From positions 62,247,501-62,311,500 of the forward strand of contig NC_133027.1 of assembly GCF_048771995.1 (NCBI RefSeq): 64,000 bases of DNA. The letters are read 5' to 3'. Below the pieces are notes generated by a model. It was not told the DNA's origin. It worked only from the letters and a program-made list of their open reading frames with translations, and did no database searches. The stretch is from Taeniopygia guttata (lineage: Eukaryota; Chordata; Aves; Passeriformes; Estrildidae). Below, piece by piece: positions 61,256 through 64,000 of this stretch. A program made the position numbers and the translations under genes. Position 1 is the first letter of the stretch, and each line of letters starts with the position of its first letter.

Positions 61256-63313
61256 GTAAGGAATTTTGCTTTGGTGTAAAGCCACTGGTGTAATGAAAAT
61301 GTTGGCTGAGGTCCTGGTAGTGATAGAATGGATGGAAATCTCATGTTGTTATTCACATAGCTGATATTTCCCTTCCTGTGTTCAACAAAATGGATCCTCA
61401 GGAGAGGCCAGAGGTACTGTGAGTATAACGGAGATGATCATAGCAAAGCACAGAAACAGTTGTGGGTTTCTGAGCCACAGAGAGAGCTCCTTCCCCTACT
61501 CAGTATTGAACCAGTCCATCCTCACAACCTGCTGAAGGTGCTGTGCTTTGGTGTCATATAGCCAATTTCTTGACTGTTGCCTCATCATTATTTTCTGGCT
61601 CCTACCATTGGAGTGGGAAATCTGATTGACAAATAATTTGAAGTCATGCTTTTATAAAATTTTAAAGGGCAAAACAAAATTATAACATTACTAAGATTTG
61701 TTGAAGTATGGTCAGGAATACAGATTTGTTTACTTTGAATTATTTTTGATTTTTTATTATTTTACTACACATATTTTTGTATTTCAGGATGCAGGAAACA
61801 ATCTTTGTTTTACTGTACGTTTTTTAAATATCAAAATATTACTTCATAGTCCATTCTATTAATTGCAATCTTTCTAAGCAAAATGGTTTAGATATATTTC
61901 TGCATTAAATCAAAAATAATACATAGGGTGAAGAATGATAATTTGGGAAATTATTCAGAAGCTCTGCTGGATGATAAATATCCCTGTAGAAAGAATGAGG
62001 ATTTGGATGAAAATTTACTTTATGCCAACACAAGATGAATCCACTACTCCTTCTGCAGGTGCCAAAAGGAGATTAAAATAGAGGGAAATATAAGGCAAAA
62101 TATTGGTCGCAAATCAAACAAATTTGCACTAGTTTTGGAAGAGAGTTGTAAACTATTGCTAACAAGATATTCTCTGAATCTTCAGTTTATTTAGCAACTA
62201 ATGTGCAAAATAGGTAGTTCAGCTGTATTTATACTTGATACAAAATAGTTACTAGATTTTGGTGTGTATGTTTTGCTATGTTTCAAACTATATGCACTAA
62301 ACTGAAAATTAAAAAGTTAACTTTCCGTATCCTTGTCTAGATAACCCTCCCTACTTCCTCTTGTTTTAAATTAGTTTCCAGTTATTTGGTGGCCACTGTG
62401 GAAATCCCCTGTAGGGAGTTCTTGGTTGTTAAGCTGCTTTGTGTAGTGCTGCATACCCTTAATTATTTAATTAGCTTATCCAGGTATTTAATGGTAAAAC
62501 CAAGAAAATGTTATTTAGATTAATTAAAAGACCTTTTTACTTTTCCTTCAGGAAATTGTCTTTTTTTTTTTAATCTTGCTAATACAGATGGATATGCCAG
62601 CTGGCATTGAATTTCTCTTTATAGTGAAGAGAGAGTACATTTCGTCTTTAGTTATTATGTAAAATCAATTAAATTCAGTCAGACTTCTTCCATTGCCTTT
62701 AGTGAGCTTTACATCAAAGCTTCAAATCTCAAGAAGGGGGTAGGGAGTGCAGCAATGTGGTAAATGGTACTCAGCCCCTTTTGTTTTTCCTAGTGAGGGG
62801 AAAGTAGGATGGCTAAGAAAGGTAAGAGCTAATTTCCAAGTCCCAAGTAACTAACTTTGGATCTTGTTTATCACTAGAGTAATTTTTCCTGACCCAAACA
62901 GCAGCAGTAGCACTATGGAGGTTCTCCCCTAGACACCGGGGTCATGTTTGGAAGGAATGTTCTTCAACACCTCAGTGAAAAAGCATGCAGGATAGGCAAA
63001 TTTTGTATTTCTTAAAAAATAAGAAATTTTGAAAACCTTGTGAACTGAAAAAGTTTGTATCTTTCACCTGGAAGAGGCATCTTAAATGAATGGAGTTGGT
63101 ATACTATGTTGGGTTTTTTTTAAAGGAATCCTATATTCTAGGAGTCTAGAAAGATATTTCTTTTGGAGGAGTTTGTTTATTTTACCTGACAAAGGGTCTT
63201 TATTAGCATTGTTTTCATACTTTTGGTCATGTCTTAACTCAATACACTCTTTATCAAAAAAAAAAGAAAAATATATTTTCAGCTCTATTTTCATTCTGTG
63301 TGTCATCTAATTA
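61256..63313. other. SYTL3 intron, continuing
   Basis: AT-rich intron with no recognised exon. The next SYTL3 exon must lie outside the window or be too divergent to see here. Confidence 0.5.
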
Positions 63314-63480
63314 TCACAGAATAGTTTGGGTTGGAAAGAACTTTAAAGATCATCTGGGTTCTACCCATCTTGCCATGGGCGGGACACTTTTCACTAGACC
63401 AGGTTGCTCAAGAGTCCCATCCAGCCTGGCCTGGAACACCTCTAAGGAAGGCGTGTCCAGAACTTTTGTGAGTAGATTCA
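63314..63480 (-). mobile_element. CR1 LINE 3'-terminal fragment, antisense to SYTL3
   Basis: TATCACAGAATAGTTTGGGT, then TGGAAAGAACTTTAAAGATC and later TGGCCTGGAACACCTC, is the reverse complement of the CR1 3' end. It is well preserved compared with the older copies. Confidence 0.9.
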
Positions 63481-64000
63481 ATTGTCACATGGATCTGTGC
63501 AGAACTGGAGATTAAACTCTGGAACCAGGGGGTGGTGGGAATAGTATAAAAGGAGGCCTGGGGTTGAATGAAAATCAAGGCACTACCAATGCAAAGCCCT
63601 TGAAGACAGATTTCACACATTTATTAGTTAATAGATCTCCATCCAAAATGTGTAAGTATCCCATCTCAATTGCTTAAACCTAATTTTCAGACTTGTCTGT
63701 GTTCAGTTATGCACAAGGATCTGTGCTTAGGTATGAAAATAAATGGTTCAGTCTACATGGGTGCTTTTTTTTTCATAGTCTGCATTGCTACTTATGGAGA
63801 TATCATTAAAATGTCTAAAAGGCCTTAAGATCAAGTGACAGAACCAAAAGCATCCTACTTATAGTTTGTTTTGACACAGAATAAGGTGAGATGTGAAATG
63901 GCAGACCCAGTGGTTTTGTTGCTTTGTCCATTTAGGGGGATCACTTTGGCTCTTGTATTTAGAGATCTTGCTTTCTTTAGAAGGTAAGCCCCACATGAAT
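63481..64000. other. SYTL3 intron to the window edge
   Basis: Nothing recognisable after the CR1 fragment. Confidence 0.5.

Noticed and set aside
1-64000. Endogenous retrovirus, CRISPR array, bacterial-type operon or tRNA gene
   Set aside because: Nothing with paired LTRs, regular spacer repeats, operon-like packing or cloverleaf boxes could be supported anywhere in the window.

Overview
The window is vertebrate nuclear DNA, almost certainly from a bird. It is intron-rich with GT-AG exons. The recognisable interspersed repeats are CR1 LINE fragments; there are no Alu, B1 or L1 copies. Three compact CpG islands stand in an AT-rich background. Three protein-coding genes can be assembled exon by exon, in the order I recall for human chromosome 6q25 (TULP4, TMEM181, DYNLT1, SYTL3), so this is a conserved syntenic block.

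Layout. Positions 1 to 12.2 kb hold no coding exon I can recognise. A poly(A)-like signal near 1.24 kb could end the 3' UTR of an upstream gene (TULP4 by synteny, unproven), and a degraded CR1-type LINE lies at about 6.1-7.15 kb. TMEM181 lies on the plus strand from 12.66 to 42.57 kb, with a 3' UTR reaching about 46.36 kb. It has two alternative first coding exons, each in its own CpG island (12658-12788 and 19672-19679). Both end in the same phase and join a common exon 2, giving predicted proteins of 518 and 477 residues. All 16 downstream coding exons were placed with intact frame. One intron (38755-39829) has the hallmarks of a minor-spliceosome AT-AC (U12-type) intron.

DYNLT1 lies on the minus strand (coding 48652-53275, five exons, 113 residues) and converges with TMEM181, with a spacer of about 2 kb. 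Its promoter CpG island (about 52.86-53.5 kb) carries NRF1-like and YY1-like motifs. It lies upstream of SYTL3, which runs rightward and is cut by the window edge. Only the first two coding exons of SYTL3 are present (59553-59662 and 61040-61255), encoding the Rab27-binding Slp homology domain with its zinc finger.

The three genes are ordinary host genes: a GOLD/7TM-like membrane protein, a dynein light chain, and a synaptotagmin-like Rab effector. They are neighbours and not a pathway. I found no wholly new system. The points most worth checking are the AT-AC intron, the phase-matched twin first exons (one contributing only 8 coding bases), the CR1 copy abutting the second promoter, and the tandem-repeat-rich first promoter.
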